In this document: positions 1 through 9,699 of the stretch, in pieces
Position numbering within the stretch: the stretch's first letter is position 1
Layout: the number at the start of each line of letters is the position of its first letter
Assembly (NCBI GenBank): GCA_022828595.1
Contig: JAKGHH010000002.1
Coordinates: 72,822,383 to 72,886,382, forward strand
Direction: 5' to 3'
Length of the DNA: 64,000 nucleotides
Origin: Nelumbo lutea
Taxonomy: Eukaryota > Streptophyta > Magnoliopsida > Proteales > Nelumbonaceae
Translations under genes and position numbers: made by a program
The notes under the pieces: generated by a model
What the model was told of the DNA's origin: nothing
Databases searched by the model: none
The model's input: the letters and a program-made list of their open reading frames with translations, nothing else

Positions 1-520
1 CTTCATGTCCAAGTCAGCAGATCGCTGTTTGCCCTTCTTTAAGGCCATAAAAAACAAAGGTTTTGAATGGACTGAAGAGTTCCAGCTCGCGTTCGACGAG
101 TTCAAAAGGCACCTAGCCAGCGTCCCAGTCTTAACCCGACCCGAAGAGGGTGATGTATTAGAGCTATACCTCTCGGCGAGTGACGAGGTGGTCAGCTCGG
201 TACTGATAAGAGAAGTAGATTGGGTCCAACGACCCGTCTACTATGTTAGTAAAATATTGCAGGAAGTAGAGATGAGGTACCTCGAGATAGAGAAGTTAGC
301 TTATGCACTGGTTGTGGCAGCCCGAAAGCTCCGCCCGTACTTCCAAGCTCACACCATCGTTGTCCTTACCAATAAACCTCTGAGACAAGTCTTGCTCAAG
401 CCCGAGGTCTCAGGCTAACGAAGTGGGCCATCGAGCTCAGCGAATACGAACTCCAGTATAAGCCACGAACTGCTATCAAGGCCCAAGCCTTAGTAGATTT
501 CGTCGTAGAGTGTACCTTCA
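1..520 (+). pseudogene. Gypsy RT connection and RT-linked RNase H, broken
   Basis: The open part (5-418) starts in the segment MSKSADRCLPFFKAI, which marks the end of the RT thumb/connection in gypsy elements. It continues through the RNase H-like domain with LELYLSASDEVVSSVLIR, RPVYYVSKIL and LRPYFQAHTIVVLT. The frame is lost at about 412-418, where a stop follows the PEVSG segment, although the following bases (to about 520) still encode the family's tail in another frame. The close relatives at 36220-37171 and 9700-10260 in this window share the same motifs. The polymerase palm with the catalytic YxDD is upstream of the window. Confidence 0.85.
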
Positions 521-540
521 GTTCCGAAGTCTCTAGGCCG

Positions 541-1265
541 GTGGAACACGAGGCCCCCAGCGCGGGTGAGCCCAGGGTTCCCAGGCCGGTTGAACTCGAG
601 CCCTGTGAAGTAGCAACCAGCGCGGCATCTCTCCTAGTTAGGCCAAGTCCGAACTGGGATGAAGAACCCTGGATCCTTCATGTAGATGGCTCATCAAACC
701 AGCAGGGTTGCGGAGCTGGGATCGTTTTGTATGGGCCAAGCGGTGTGAAACTGGAGTATGCATTACGCTTTGAGTTTGCGGCATCCAACAACGAAGCAGA
801 GTACGAGGCGCTGCTAGTCGGGCTAGATCTGGCAAAGGAAGTGAAAGCCAAGCACGTCGTCGCCTGCAGCGATTCCCAACTCGTGGTAAATTAGGTTATG
901 GGTGAATACGAAGCCCACGAGCCAACCATGGTAGCATACTTAGCCAAAGCAAGAGGGGCTCTGCTCAACTTTCGGTCATACTTCATCCAGCAAATCCCGA
1001 GATCAGAGAATGCCGAGGCCAATGCCCTATCCCGTCTAGCCAGCACTGGCGATAACACCATGAGAACCGTGTATATAGAGAACTTGCCTCAGCCTAGCAT
1101 TCTCAGGGGGGCAGAGGAGGTCGCTCCTGTCATTCAAACAGAGCCGAGCTGGATTGATCCGCTCACGAGCTTCCTGCTACACGTGACCCTCCACGCAGAT
1201 CGACGGATGGATGGCTGTACCGAAGATCCTACACGCTCCCCTACCAGCGCTGCCTGCGACCCTCT
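541..1265 (+). pseudogene. Second (Tat-type) RNase H domain, nonsense-broken
   Basis: The frame at 541-894 encodes a ribonuclease H fold: HVDGSS (first Asp), NNEAEYEAL (Glu) and SDSQLVVN (second Asp). A TAG stop at 892-894 falls where the relatives have Gln. Reading resumes at 898 with GEYEAHEPTMVAYL and reaches the last acidic motif (ANALSRLAS, with Asn where relatives have Asp). After about residue 110 of the second frame the sequence drifts out of frame towards the integrase N-terminus. The domain degrades the RNA strand of RNA-DNA hybrids during reverse transcription. It is not functional here because of the stop and the altered last acidic residue. Confidence 0.85.
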
Positions 1266-2297
1266 GACGCCGAGCTCGTCCTCCGCAATACTCTTGAAGG
1301 TCTATTCGGTGGACACTTGGGGGGCAGGACCCTCGCTCAGAAAGCACTATGACAGGGGTATTACTAGCCAACGATGAAGACAGATGCAACCAAGCTCGTC
1401 AAAAAATGCGACAAGTGTCAGAAGCACGCCAACATCCACCACCGGCCTGTTGCTGACCTAAAATACCTCACTAGCCCATGGCCATTTGCGCAGTGAGGGA
1501 TTGACCTACTCGGGCCATTCCCACCAACAACAGGACAAAGGAGGTTCCTAGTGGTGGCAGTTGACTATTTCACAAAGTGGGTCTAAGCTGAACCTGTTGC
1601 AACAATCATGGCCCAGAATGTGCAGAACTTCTTTGGAAGAACATAGTGTGTCATTTCGGATTACCTCGGGTACTGATCTCCGACAATGGTAAGCAGTTCG
1701 AAGACATCAAATTCCAAAACTGGTGTCGAGACATGGGGATTCAGCAGAACTTCACCTCAGTGGTGCACCCTCAGGCAAATGGACAAACGGAAGTCACAAA
1801 TAGGGCAATCCTTCGAGGGCTAAAAGCACGTTTGGACCGAGCTAAGGGACTGTGGACGGATGAGCTGCCCAGTGTTGTGGGCTTACTGTACCACGGAAAA
1901 GACTGCCATAGGAGAAACCCTCTTTAACCTCACATACGGCACCGAAGCAGTCATTCCAACCGAAATTGAAGTTCCTTCACTAAGATTAGAAGCATACGAT
2001 GACAGGGAAAATGAAGACGAGCTACATACCAACCTCGACCTGCTTGATGAAGTACGGGACCTCGCATACATTAGGACCACGGCCTACCAGCAAAGGGTAG
2101 CTCGGTACTATAACACCAGGGTCAAAAAGTGGACTCTTCGCGTTGGCGACCTGTTTCTCCGTAAGGTTATGGTGCCTGAGCCCGACGTTGGCAAGCTCGG
2201 CTCAAACTGGGAAGGACCCTACCGAGTAAAGTGAAAACTCGGGGAAGGAACATATGGGCTTAAAACCCTAGAAGGGAAACAAGTACCTCTTGTGTAG
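1265..2297 (+). pseudogene. Integrase (zinc-binding, DDE core, C-terminus), broken
   Basis: From about 1265 the translation has the HHCC zinc-binding region ending in KKCDKCQKHANIHH. The DDE core follows: first Asp near IDLLGPFP, second Asp in ISDNGKQF (about 1677-1700), Glu in GQTEVTNR (about 1782-1805). A C-terminal segment ends with LRKVMVPEPDVGKLGSNWEGPY (1860-2234). There are in-frame stops at about 1496, 1585 and 1646, and a frame change at about 1880-1920. The three catalytic acids can still be read, but no frame covers the domain, so the enzyme is dead. Confidence 0.85.
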
Positions 2298-2556
2298 GAA
2301 ATCGTCAACCCAAGACAGGGCTAAAGGGCCAAAACAAGTACCTCCGTTACCTATGAGTAACGGAGTAGACCACGGGTCACTCTCAGGGCTAAAGGGCCAA
2401 AAGGACCGAACTAACGGACTCCAGCACGATAACTTAGCCACCCCTATGACGCAAATGAGCTCTAAGGGGCCAAAACGCTGAGCTGACCAAGGAGCTCGGC
2501 ACCATAGAACACCGTGTCAAGGGTGCGAGCAGACCCTACGGAGCTAAGCCCACCTT
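2298..2556 (+). other. Pol 3' flank with a repeated GGGCTAAAGGGCC motif
   Basis: Downstream of integrase the sequence is non-coding. A short motif (gggctaaagggccaaaa, with variants) recurs at about 2318, 2378 and 2462. It separates pol from the 62-bp tandem repeat. No protein match is recognisable here. Confidence 0.5.
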
Positions 2557-2560
2557 GGTG

Positions 2561-2746
2561 TACGCCATGAGGCAGTTCAGGTACACGCCTTACTATGCCT
2601 TACTATGTCAATCACCTCAGGGTACGCCATGAGGCAGTTCAGGCACATGCCTTACTATGCCTTACTATGTCAATCACCTCGGTGTATGCCACAAGGCAAT
2701 TCGGGCATGCACCCTACTATGCCCTACTACGACAAACCACTCCGCA
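2561..2746 (+). repeat. Three-copy 62-bp tandem repeat
   Basis: The units start at tacgcc (2561), tacgcc (2623) and tatgcc (2685), exactly 62 bp apart. Units 1 and 2 are nearly identical (they share tactatgccttactatgtc); unit 3 is more diverged. The repeat lies between pol and the antisense gene of element 1. Such tandem arrays are common in the untranslated region of Tat-type elements. Confidence 0.85.
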
Positions 2747-2906
2747 CACAACCATGACAAGCTCGGATAAGGCAATACTTAGAAAAGAATGATCACTTAG
2801 AAAAAGGTCAATTTCATTAACATGTAAAATTTTATACAACGAGCTCAACAAAAAGAAAAAAACAAAATACAAGGACTTAGCTCGCAGGCTCGAAATACAA
2901 GGGCAA

Positions 2907-4970
2907 TTACGTCGGGGGCTCTCCACCCCCAGGAGCTTCGGGCTGGTCAGGGGTATCAGCTTCTTCATCACCACCCTCCTCCTCTGAGTTCGGATCCTCC
3001 GCGGCTTGACGAGCTATCTCGCCTGTGATTCGCGAGGTGGTGATGGCACTTGTGTCGAGCTCAGGGTACGTATGCCTTATCAACCTCCTGCTGAGCTTGT
3101 ACCCCTTGCAGTAGGCCTCCCCCAGAACGACGTCGAACTTATCAGACTGAATATACTCAGAGACGGCCTTGACCTTCGTCTCCTCTATCGCCCGGGTAAA
3201 GCTCTCGGTCTTCTTTGCGATGTCCGCCTTGAGGTACTCCACCTCGTGCAGAAGAACCTTCTCCTTTTCCTTAAGGCCTTCCGCCTCTACTTTAAGGGCG
3301 TCCAGCTCGCCCTTCAAAACGCCCTTCTCATGTGTCAGCTCTGCTCTAAGGGCCTCCATTTTGCCCCTCAGCTCATTGTTCTCACAAGCTAGCCCGTCCT
3401 TCTCCTCCGTCAGTGCCGTGATGACACCCCTCTGGGCCATGGCATCGCTCTCCAACCAGTGGATCTGCTCACGAGCCATCCTTAGTTTGGTGTGGGCAGC
3501 ACGGGAAGACTCCTTGTCAGTCAAAGCCCGCTTCAGGTCCCTCTCGGTCTGAAGAGTAAGGGCGTGCACGACGGAGTTCTCCTGACAAAGGAGCTAGTTA
3601 GTACTGGAGAAGCACAAATACAAAAAAGAAAAGAAAGAGAAGAAAACTTACCACCATAGTGTGGGTGGCAGCCCGGGCTCCGAGTTGAGAAGGGTTGAGC
3701 ATGTCAGCCCAAACCGAAATCTCCTCGGAGTAAGTGGCCCCCATGCTCTTCCAAAGACCGCATTGGGGGAGCAAGATGCTTTGGCCCCCATTTGGGCTCC
3801 CCGAGTTGGAGACAGTCGTCTCGGCTGTGTGAATGGGCTCGACGGAGACTTCGACTGCACCATTAGCAGCCCCGGTGGCAACCTTGGCCTGGCTTCCAAC
3901 CTCACTATGGCCTCAGCCAAAGCCCCAGGCTCGCTAAGTGGTAGGGACTCCTCCAAGTCGATGATCGGAGGTGCCCCAAGGAGCTCGGGCTCAGAGATTG
4001 GAGCCTATGGAAGCTGGGGCTCGGGAGTGGGGGCAGGCGGCAACTCGATACGAGCTCTCTTGGCAACCCGCTTCTTCCTCCCCTTCATATGCTTAAAGAG
4101 CCGGTCTCCCTTAAGTTTGTCTGCCTCCATAGGACCTGCAAAAGAGTTCGGCGTTAGTATGAGGTAAAAGAAGGAAAATAAGAGTAGGCCAAACAACTAA
4201 GGTACTACCTACCTACAAGGGGTCAAGCCGGCCTGGAAGAGCATACCCTCTTTGATATAATCTCTGAAATCACAGCCGACCTCAGCCCACGATTGGAATG
4301 CCTCCCTGGTCTTCTTGTCGAGTATGATGCCAGGGTCTTGGATAGCGGCCCTCTAGTGAGTAGGGAAGGGCCACCCCACAGGATTCTGGACTACGAAGTA
4401 GTCCTGCTTCCAAGCCGGGATCTTGCTAGGAAGCTTGCGCATTAGCTTAAAACCTGGGCGGGGGGACAAGTAGTAAGCCCTCCTGTGCTCGGGGAGAACA
4501 CATGAAGCACTCTTCTTGATGGTCAAGATGGAGTAGAGTATGTCCAAGTCAAGAGGCATGACATACTCATAACAAAGAGAGATGGTCCTGACCACGTTAC
4601 GGACCGAGTTCGAGTGAAGCTGGTCTATCGTAACATTGAAGTGTTTCATGACCTCCACTAAGAGTGGATGGAAGGGAAGACGCAGCCCAGCTATGAGCTG
4701 CTCTCGGAAGATCACGACCTCGTCAGGGCCATGCTCCCATGGGAAGTTCCCCGTAGATAAACTATAGGTATACTCCCTTGGCAAGTTATATTGCCGAATG
4801 AGCTCGTGGAGCCTCTCCAAAGTCATGGTGGAGGGTCCGAACCTATCTAGCATCCGAACTCGATGAGAGGTGGATGCCTAGTGACCTGAGGCCTCCCGTG
4901 CCTCGGGAGGATTACCTTGAGCCGAGGTACCCACCTTAGGCTCGTTCAAAAGGCTATCAAAGGAAGACAT
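2907..4970 (-). pseudogene. Antisense gene of gypsy element 1 (three exons)
   Basis: Minus-strand gene inside element 1. Proposed ATG at 4970 (MSSFDSLLNEPKVG). Exon 1 (4970-4217) encodes a domain resembling the Pfam family called putative gypsy-type transposon (Transposase_28), with GLRLPFHPLLVEVM and YEYVMPLDLDILYSIL at about 4353-4853. Intron 1 is about 4216-4136; its donor is ambiguous between 4216 and 4212, and the branch site TACTAAC is at 4159-4153. Exon 2 is about 4135-3652 (basic and proline-rich). Intron 2 (3651-3582) has GTAAGT donor, TACTAAC at 3603-3597 and TTTGTCAG acceptor. Exon 3 (3581-2907) is a long Lys/Glu-rich coiled coil with an acidic tail. Exon 1 has a TAG near 4886 and another near 4353; exon 2 has a frameshift near 3880-3960. 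The copy is therefore decayed. The function of the family is unknown. Confidence 0.72.
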
Positions 4971-5089
4971 AATTGAAACTAAGGAAAATGACCGGACTGG
5001 AAAGGAACTGGCCCGAGCTGGAGGTTTTGGACGCGAGCTCAAGACTACAGTTGAAGATTTGTGGCAAAGGAAAATGACCAGGACCCCTA

Positions 5090-5098
5090 CTATTTATA
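5090..5098 (-). promoter_or_regulatory. TATA box for the antisense gene
   Basis: TATAAATAG on the minus strand lies 120 bp upstream of the proposed ATG at 4970. A transcription start about 30 bp downstream would give a 5' leader of roughly 90 nt. The match to the plant TATA consensus is strong. The link to the antisense gene is inferred from position. Confidence 0.6.
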
Positions 5099-5389
5099 GC
5101 CACTATCCGCGGACATCAACGGTTGAGATCAAAGCAATCTGACGGCCCTCATGAAAACCGACTGCATGACCTTCGAGACGAAATCAGTTTAGCGCATTTT
5201 TTGGCATCCGCGGAGTCTATAAATCGCGAGATGTCTACACGTAGACTGTACGCGACTCGAGTTGCGCCTGGCAAAACCGAGCAGAGAACCGGTCCAACCT
5301 ATGAGCTGGCGGGCAAGAAGGCTTAAACCTCGAGCCAAATCCACTGGGCAGACCTCAGACTCCCCGCACTGGGTCAGCACCCCTAGCAC
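5099..5389. other. Spacer between antisense promoter and polypurine tract
   Basis: No convincing gene. A plus-strand TATAAAT sits at 5218-5224, facing away from the antisense TATA box at 5090-5098, with an ATG at 5231. The downstream frame (ending 5326) has no recognisable domain. Confidence 0.4.
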
Positions 5390-5402
5390 GGGGAGTGGGG
5401 GG
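5390..5402 (+). other. Polypurine tract of element 1
   Basis: ggggagtgggggg lies 7 bp before the TG that opens the 3' LTR. This is the expected position and composition for the plus-strand primer in LTR retrotransposons. Confidence 0.7.
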
Positions 5403-5409
5403 CAATTGA

Positions 5410-6305
5410 TGTAGGGTGATTTGGCATGACCTTGTAGCATGGGGATACGTGGACATGACCTGGCATGAACAACAACTCAACATGATAGCCTGGTCACAAC
5501 CTGACGTAACAAGCTCGACGAAGCCCGACCAAGCGACTCGACGGAAGTAACAACTCGCTAGGAGGCGAGGCTCAGCTTGCCCCAAGCGCAAGGCCTAAGC
5601 GCCCTGAGCTCCCGTAGCCCCAAGGGACCCGAGCTCCCCTTGAGCCTCGAGCTCTCCTCTCCTAGGGAGCCCCGAGCTCCCCTTGAGCCCTGACCTCTCC
5701 TCTCCTAGGGAGCCCCGAGCTCTCCTCTCTTGAGGAGGGGGCATCTCGGCTTTTTGGCTAAGTGTCCCGAGGGAGAAGTACCTCGGGACCACACCCACAG
5801 AATCCGTACCTGCCGGATCAAAGTAGTTCGACATCCTGTAGGGGAGATCTGCCTGACATCCATACCTGCTGGATCTGGTGGCAGTGCCCACATCTCTTGC
5901 CAGGCGGCGTCGTGTCTGCAGTCCCTGAAAAGCATAGCACGCCTGACGAGTCCGTACCCTGCAACAGCAGCCCGCCGTGGCGGCCTGCACCTGCCACCTC
6001 AGTCCTGGCAGTAACGGCTAGGGCAGTGATGGTTACACCTGATTTGACCGACCTCCGGTATAAAAGGACCACCACCCTCGCGAAGCAAAGGTATTGAAGC
6101 TTAAGCACTTTCAACACTCTTACTCTCTACTCTCTCTTTGAGATTCTTATCCAGTTCTAACTTAGCCATCGGAGTGTTCCCACCGGGATATCTCCCCGGG
6201 AACCCTTCACTTTCTCCTTCCTCTTAGGTGCCGTTCGTTCCATCCGGAAACCAGGTCACAGCTAGCTAGGAGTGCTCAGATCGTGCAACATCAGAACCCC
6301 CTACA
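5410..6305 (+). repeat. 3' LTR of gypsy element 1
   Basis: The LTR starts TGTAGGG and ends CCCTACA, a perfect 7-bp inverted repeat, giving 896 bp. A polypurine tract lies directly upstream. A TATA box (TATAAAAGG, 6059-6067) is followed by a CT-rich leader. The first 25 bp (TGTAGGGTGATTTGGC) resemble the start of the LTR of element 3 (40546-41387, minus), so the two are related. Confidence 0.85.
6059..6067 (+). promoter_or_regulatory. LTR TATA box
   Basis: TATAAAAGG inside the 3' LTR of element 1, about 245 bp before its end, marks the U3/R boundary. Both LTRs of element 2 carry the same motif on the minus strand (7965-7973 and 13784-13792). Confidence 0.7.
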
Positions 6306-6690
6306 ATTTCTAGTTTGGGATTAAGTTTTTTTTTTTTTTTTTTTTTTTATATTGTTGGCCCGTTGAAGTTTGCATTTCTTTTGCAATTACCATCGAGTTG
6401 AAGGCCTCCAAATTTACTAGTTTGGCATTATGACTTTCTTGTGATATTATTGGGCCACTGAGGTGTGAATTTTTTATAGAATTACCATCAAGCTAGAACC
6501 CCCCAAACTTACCTATTGAGCCTTTCTTTTGATATTGTCAAGCCATTGGGGCGTGAATTTCTTTGGGAACTACCATTGAGTCAAAGCCCCTCGGAGTTAC
6601 CAGTTTGGAATTGAGCGTTGGGCCATTAAGTTATAAATTTCTTTTGGAATTACCATCAAGGTAGAGCACCCCTAGAGTTTCCAATTTAGG
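6306..6690. repeat. Degenerate tandem repeat, about 80-100 bp units
   Basis: Four diverged units begin near 6350, 6452, 6532 and 6616. Each contains a variant of ttgggccattg followed by ggaattaccatcaag and a gtttggaatt-like end. A poly-T run (about 6326-6348) interrupts the start. No coding sequence is seen. Confidence 0.6.
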
Positions 6691-7685
6691 ATATTGTCAA
6701 TGATAGTGGTGTGACTCCAATGATTTAGAGGAAGATGGTGGTATTGAGGTTGATGAAAGAGAGAGGAAGAGGGAAGAGATGAGAGAGAATATGAGTCCTC
6801 TTTCCTCCATAATGGGTTAAAATGAATATGATGTTAATGGGTACCCATATGGGTATGGGCCCTATTGATAGTATTTAGAGCTCCTTTTTCTAGTATATTA
6901 TCATATTTTCCTCTTTATCCATTTGCCCTCATATTTAATTCATATACATGTTAAATTAATTCATATGCCCTTAGTTACCACTTAAGAATATTCTTAAATT
7001 TCAGTGTTAGTATCCAATTTTTACTTGGTTCCCTTACCCTACATATTTATACCCTTTTTAAGACCAAAAACATGAAAATATAATCAAGTCAAACCTAAGA
7101 CTTGTTAAAACTCAAAATCACTCTTTTTGGTACGATCTGTATGTCAACTATTCGACTAAACTATACCAATAAACTTAACCTCTGATTAATGAGAACATTG
7201 ATATCAACATCTAACACTACATAGGTTTTAGTGCCCTCATCAAACAAAATCCCTAGACTTAAGAAACTAAAACTTAGTATTGAATTTTATGACCAAACTC
7301 CAAAGATCCATGTGGCTCATCACAGATTCAGTTACAGTTCTGCAGTCAATCCATCATATGCCGATCATCTGAATAATTTAGTTGGGGCTTTCAAGCTTCC
7401 ATCAACATAGCCCATCAAACTTTGGGCATGAAGACTGATAGGAACTATGCTCTCCATAGGATATAGTTTGTCTTGTTGAGTTTAACTAGAAAGTAGTGTG
7501 AGAAATTTCCAAAGAGGAAGGTGGCAGGATTTGTAGCATTGGTGGTGGTTTTCTAATAGAGGTGACTGAGGGAGATTGGGTTTGAGTAATGAGTGGATTG
7601 TATGCTTTGATACCAGCTTAGAGATTAACAGTTTAAGTTTTCTTAAAGAGATGCCAATGTATTGTATATATATATATATAAATAT
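6691..7685. other. Non-coding spacer
   Basis: AT-rich sequence without a recognisable gene. A (TA)n run at about 7662-7680 lies directly before the LTR of element 2. Otherwise I see nothing in this stretch. Confidence 0.5.
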
Positions 7686-8248
7686 TGATGCTGCTCGATC
7701 CTAGGTAACGCAAGAATCGAGGCCATAGTCAGATAATCCTCACCTACAGGGCGGAGCTGAGGTGGAAGGTTGAAGCCACAGAATTAAATTTCTGAACAAG
7801 AAGAAGTCAAAGGCCCAAGGAGTCATCCTCGGGTAAGTACTCCAATGCTCAAGTCAGTAGAAGGTAGTCGGCGGTCAGGCCGAGCAGTTAGAGAGTCGTG
7901 TTGGTCCGAGCAGAGTAACGGTATGAGAGTCAAAAGTTCGATCCATTACCTTGAGCGGGAGATACCTTTTATAGCCAAAGGTTCGTGTCTTGATCAGATT
8001 AGGCTTCCGGGGCTGCCAGGATGAGGTATTCCGCCGAGGTCTTCAAGATAAGTCCTAATCTCTAGAGGAGTTGTCCCCATCCTCTCCTGTTCTTGGTCGT
8101 GCTTATCTGCATGACGTTGGAGTTGATGGGGCTGAGGAGATAAGGTGGGGGTTATGGAGGTAGCGTAGCACGGTCATGGTCGTGGAGTCGGTGTATGTCG
8201 CAGAGCTGGCAGGGTAGTGCTGACGTGGCCAAGGTGACTGGGCAGCCA
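7686..8248 (-). repeat. 3' LTR of gypsy element 2
   Basis: This 563-bp repeat pairs with 13505-14057. In + orientation it starts TGATGCTGC and ends GGGCAGCCA. A minus-strand TATAAAAGG is at 7973-7965. It shares long blocks with its partner, such as ggtccgagcagagtaa and tagcgtagcacggtcatggt. It directly abuts truncated integrase with no polypurine tract between. Confidence 0.85.
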
Positions 8249-8960
8249 CTGTGCAACCATCTTGAGGTGTGCTCAGTCCTGTGCTTCTTCTACTAGGTCA
8301 AGTTCTACACGGAGGTCTTCGTTATTCTGCTCTTCATCATAGAATTTTGCCCGGAGAGTTGGTGAGCCTATTTCAACAGGGATCATGGCCTCAGCTCCGA
8401 AGGTTAGGCTAAAAGGCATTTCCCTGGTGGCAGTCCACGGTGTGGTCCTGTACGCCTAGAGGATGCTCGGAAACTCTTCGTCCCACCTTCCCTTAGCCTG
8501 GTCAAGCCTAGTTTTTAGGCCGTGCAGCAGGGTTCGGTTAGTCACTTTGGTCTGCCCATTGCTCTAGGGTCGGTGGACGGTTGTAATGCGGTGGTTGATC
8601 TTCAAGTTAGTGCAGAGTGCTTCGAACTTCCGATCGGTGAACTGTGTGCCATTGTCAGTGATGAGGACCTGTGGAATACTGGAGCGGCAGACAACACTTT
8701 CCTAGAAGAAGTTCTGGGCGTTGTGTGCGGTGATGCATGCTAGCTTCCACCCACTTGGTGAAGTAGTCCACAACGACCAGAAGAAAACCTTTTTGCCTGA
8801 TCGTGGTAGGGAAGGGATCGAGGATATCCATTCCCCATTGTGCGAAGGGACATGGGCTGGTAATTGGCTTTAGGGGGACCGCTGGATGATGATGAAGGTT
8901 GGAGTGCCTTTGACATCGGTCGCATTTCCTAACAAGCTGGGTGGCATCTTGCTTCATGGT
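8249..8960 (-). pseudogene. Integrase core of element 2, truncated and mutated
   Basis: On minus, the zinc-binding CDRCQRHSNLHH segment and first-Asp region GMDILDPFPTT are at 8957-8655. The second Asp region LITDNGTQF is at about 8680-8655. The third catalytic motif reads GQTKVTNR, with Lys (AAA, 8548-8546) where integrases have Glu. In-frame stops occur after the HRP segment (about 8570) and after EEAQD (about 8277). The reading ends a few residues later, exactly where the LTR repeat begins. The enzyme is dead. Confidence 0.8.
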
Positions 8961-8975
8961 TGGCTAGTAGTATCC

Positions 8976-9683
8976 TTAACGAAGTGCTTTGTGAGCCAGG
9001 GTTCGGGCACCAGGGTGATCTCCACAGATTCCTTCATGAATTTCCCTAAGAACATAGTTAGCCTTAGAAGGAGAGAGGCACTTCAGGAAGGGAAGAGTGT
9101 GAAACCAACAATAGAGTTTTCCCTGGATGAGGCAATACTGGGCGGCTATGTATGCAAGCTTTTTCGCTTTCGTACGGTCTTCGGCCAGTTTGCCATCCTG
9201 TAAGTACTGCACTATGGGGTCCATCCATGGTGAGCCTTGCTGTACGGGAAGGACGAGGAGCGCTATCAAAGCGGTGCTCGGCTGAGTAAGGACATCAACC
9301 CGGACTGTCACATCAAGGTTGGTCAGCAATGAACTTGCCAGCTTGGAGAGTGCATCTGCTCGGACATTCTCAGCTCGAGGGATCGACTGGATAGTGAAGT
9401 GATCGAGCCATTTAGCATACTCCTGTACCTTTTGCAAGTAACTCACCATTGTCAAGGTCCGCGTCTCGAACTGGTCGTGGAACTGGTTGACCACCAACTG
9501 GGAATCGCTAAAGGCTTCTACATGCTGCACACCGAGGTCTATGGCTAGTCGGAGTCCAGCAATCATGGCTTCGTTATTGGAGGCCTTAAACTCAAACATT
9601 AAGGCATGCTCGAGCACCATGTTTTCTGGCCCAAAGAGAATGAGGCCGGCTCCACTGCCTTGCTTATTGGATGAACCGTCCAC
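8976..9683 (-). pseudogene. Second RNase H plus integrase zinc-finger start
   Basis: This 235-codon open frame begins at the first catalytic Asp (MDGSSNKQGSGAG). It carries NNEA followed by a short deletion, SDSQLVVN, and the last acidic motif ADALSKLASS. The C-terminal part (about residues 200-235) is the beginning of the integrase zinc-binding domain (LREIHEGICGDHPGARTLAHKAL). It is one piece of a longer polyprotein, not a separate gene. The missing residues after NNEA probably disturb the active site. Confidence 0.82.
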
Positions 9684-9699
9684 ATGGAGAGTCCATACC

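Larger units (their letters stand above)
1..6305 (+). mobile_element. Tat-type Ty3/gypsy element 1 (3' part)
   Basis: The window opens inside the pol region of an LTR retrotransposon. Order on + is RT-linked RNase H, a second RNase H, integrase, a non-coding repeat zone, an antisense gene, a polypurine tract and a 3' LTR. A second RNase H domain plus an antisense gene between pol and the 3' LTR is the layout described for the Tat lineage (for example Grande). The 5' half lies outside the window, so the 5' LTR and target-site duplication cannot be checked. Pol carries several stops and frameshifts, so the copy is not autonomous. Confidence 0.88.

Noticed and set aside
3006..3552. Long plus-strand open frames opposite the coiled-coil exon
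   Set aside because: They are shadows of the minus-strand exon 3; composition and motifs fit the minus frame.
5595..6117. Several overlapping frames in the LTR of element 1
   Set aside because: Same reason: GC-rich LTR sequence, with frames open on both strands and no motif.
8522..8743. Plus-strand 73-codon frame in element 2
   Set aside because: It is antisense to the integrase core, whose motifs are clear on minus.
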